Assembly (NCBI GenBank): GCA_963971425.1 | Contig: OZ020518.1 | Coordinates: 2,430,263-2,494,262, forward strand | DNA: 64,000 nt | Direction of reading: 5' to 3' | From: Bryoerythrophyllum caledonicum | Lineage: Eukaryota; Streptophyta; Bryopsida; Pottiales; Pottiaceae | Shown: positions 63,001-64,000 of the stretch, in pieces | How positions within the stretch are numbered: position 1 is the stretch's first letter | Layout of the letters: each line of letters begins with the position of its first letter | Position numbers and translations under genes: made by a program | The notes under the pieces: generated by a model | Seen by the model: only the letters and a program-made list of their open reading frames with translations | Told to the model about the DNA's origin: nothing | Databases searched by the model: none

Positions 63001-64000
63001 AAGGCCAAAGACCCACACGAACATGCCCATGCTACTCCATACTACTTTCAAAAAGAAGACTGGCCTTCCAAAGAGGATACCCCTGACAAAGGCCCGATTA
63101 GATTTCTGGGCAAATATCTCAAAAAACAAGACCTCTACAACAACCTTGATACAATATTAGAAAATATTCCTAACATAGAAAAATGGACTAACAATAACAA
63201 CATAGACAATGAACTCTCTACAAATTTTTGGAAAAATCCCATCATTTCAGATTCACAAATAATATGCCTCATCAAATTCCGTACTGGTCAATATATGGGA
63301 AACGCTCGCAAACAACTCTTCTTTGGAATAGAAAGATTCCCATCCATAAGATGCCCCATATGCCCTTCAACGGACCCCGACACATGGCTTCATGTTCTAC
63401 TCAAATGCCAAAACCACCACATACACTCCCTTATTGTTAAAAGACATAATAAAGCGGTATGGGAAGTTTGAAAACTAATCACCTCCTACAACAAATCGAG
63501 ATGTTTTATACTAATGAACGCCGACACCTTTAATAACAATCCACAAGAAAATACGGTCCCTCCTTGGCTACTCCCATGCTCATGTGAGACTCAAAGATGT
63601 CACTGCAATGCTAGGCTCAAACCGGACATCCTTTGTGTTAGAGGTTTACCATATAATGACCCACCACCCGATCACATTAACCAAGACTACACCATTCAAT
63701 TCATTGAATTCACATATTGCAAGGATAGATTCTCCACGAAAACAATTCAAAACAAAATAGATAAATACCAACCCCTCATTGACGACATCATAGCCCTTGG
63801 ATGGAATGTGGACCCCCTTATTGATATCACGTCTGGCGCTCGTGCCACCACCTTTATCCCATCTATGAAAACTCTAGAAGATACCTTCAAAATACCCATT
63901 GAAAAAATTAAAAACACCTTTAAAAACATTAACACCATCGCTACTCAATATGCCATGTCCATCTTACTATATAAACGCAAAATTGAAAACAACCAAGCCC
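63001..64000 (+). pseudogene. Cys/His knuckle and restriction-like endonuclease candidate
   Basis: One frame (with a TGA at 63469) contains CPICPSTDPDTWLHVLLKC (Cys-x2-Cys...His-x4-Cys), as found just before the C-terminal nuclease of R2-group LINEs. It then has CSCETQRCHCNARLKPDILC, giving Pro-Asp at 63622-63627. IQFIEFTYCKDR follows, with Glu at 63706, then KIDKY and ALGWNVDPLIDITSGAR. The order PD, about 25 residues, (I/V)xExT, then basic K..KY is that of the PD-(D/E)xK nuclease of R2-type retrotransposons. The frame runs open to the window end. Family-level assignment needs a profile search. Confidence 0.6.

Larger units (their letters stand above)
56820..64000 (+). mobile_element. Large non-LTR retrotransposon, Dualen/RandI-like (APE-RT-RNase H-RLE)
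   Basis: One coding unit is broken by stops (about 59039, 59763, 60619, 60751, 61886, 62455, 62890, 63469) and several frameshifts. It carries, in order, a 2A-like motif (56982-57005), an apurinic-type endonuclease (57639-58430), a reverse transcriptase (59320-60400), an unrecognised domain (61900-62350), an RNase H (62560-62990), a Cys/His knuckle (63352-63420) and a restriction-like endonuclease candidate (63616-63830). It continues past the window. Elements with both endonuclease types and an RNase H were described as Dualen/RandI from green algae. The identification rests on motif order read by eye. Confidence 0.7.

Overview
This is nuclear DNA from a land plant. It holds an intron-less AP2/ERF gene of the cytokinin-response-factor type, a 17-exon plant-style ER HSP90 (GRP94/HSP90.7 type) gene and a plant-type initiator tRNA-Met gene. 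These sit in AT-rich DNA dominated by decayed transposons. The sequence alone does not place it more precisely. The compact introns and the kinds of repeats would fit a non-seed plant, but that is a guess.

Layout. 1-3.2 kb: nested MITE remnants, then gene-free DNA. 3.2-4.8 kb: the CRF gene on the minus strand with a TATA box. 5-21 kb: a repeat cluster that includes a family of about 0.93-kb elements flanked by TTAA at both ends (TIR core CCCCTAAAGGACC), one larger TTAA-flanked element hosting a smaller one, a (GA)n tract of about 95 units, two copies of a tRNA-like SINE, a hAT-like MITE and a small foldback. 21-25 kb: LTR-like sequence and a 65-bp tandem repeat. 26.6-31.2 kb: a broken MULE transposase gene and an unidentified broken gene. 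31.2-42 kb: a PIF/Harbinger-like MITE, a 2-kb element with inverted arms of about 500 bp, more TTAA elements and TA-flanked MITEs. 42.9-48.8 kb: the HSP90 gene. 49.1-52.5 kb: a 5'-truncated LINE inserted inside the initiator tRNA gene with an 18-bp target duplication, then another LINE fragment. 52.6-64 kb: an ORF1-like pseudogene followed by a long G-poor non-LTR retrotransposon that runs off the window.

Only three genes look functional: the CRF transcription factor, the ER chaperone and the tRNA. The chaperone reading frame is intact across 17 exons (852 residues, signal peptide to KDEL). Its upstream region carries a duplicated UPRE-like/CCAAT module, consistent with control by ER stress.

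The most unusual content is the retrotransposon at about 56.8-64 kb. One broken coding unit carries, in order, a 2A-like motif (ending NLGP), an APE-type endonuclease, a reverse transcriptase with YADD, an unrecognised domain, an RNase H, a Cys/His knuckle and what looks like a PD-(D/E)xK restriction-like endonuclease. Two endonucleases plus RNase H is the architecture described for Dualen/RandI elements of green algae. Second most notable is the TTAA-flanked MITE family, which looks like piggyBac.
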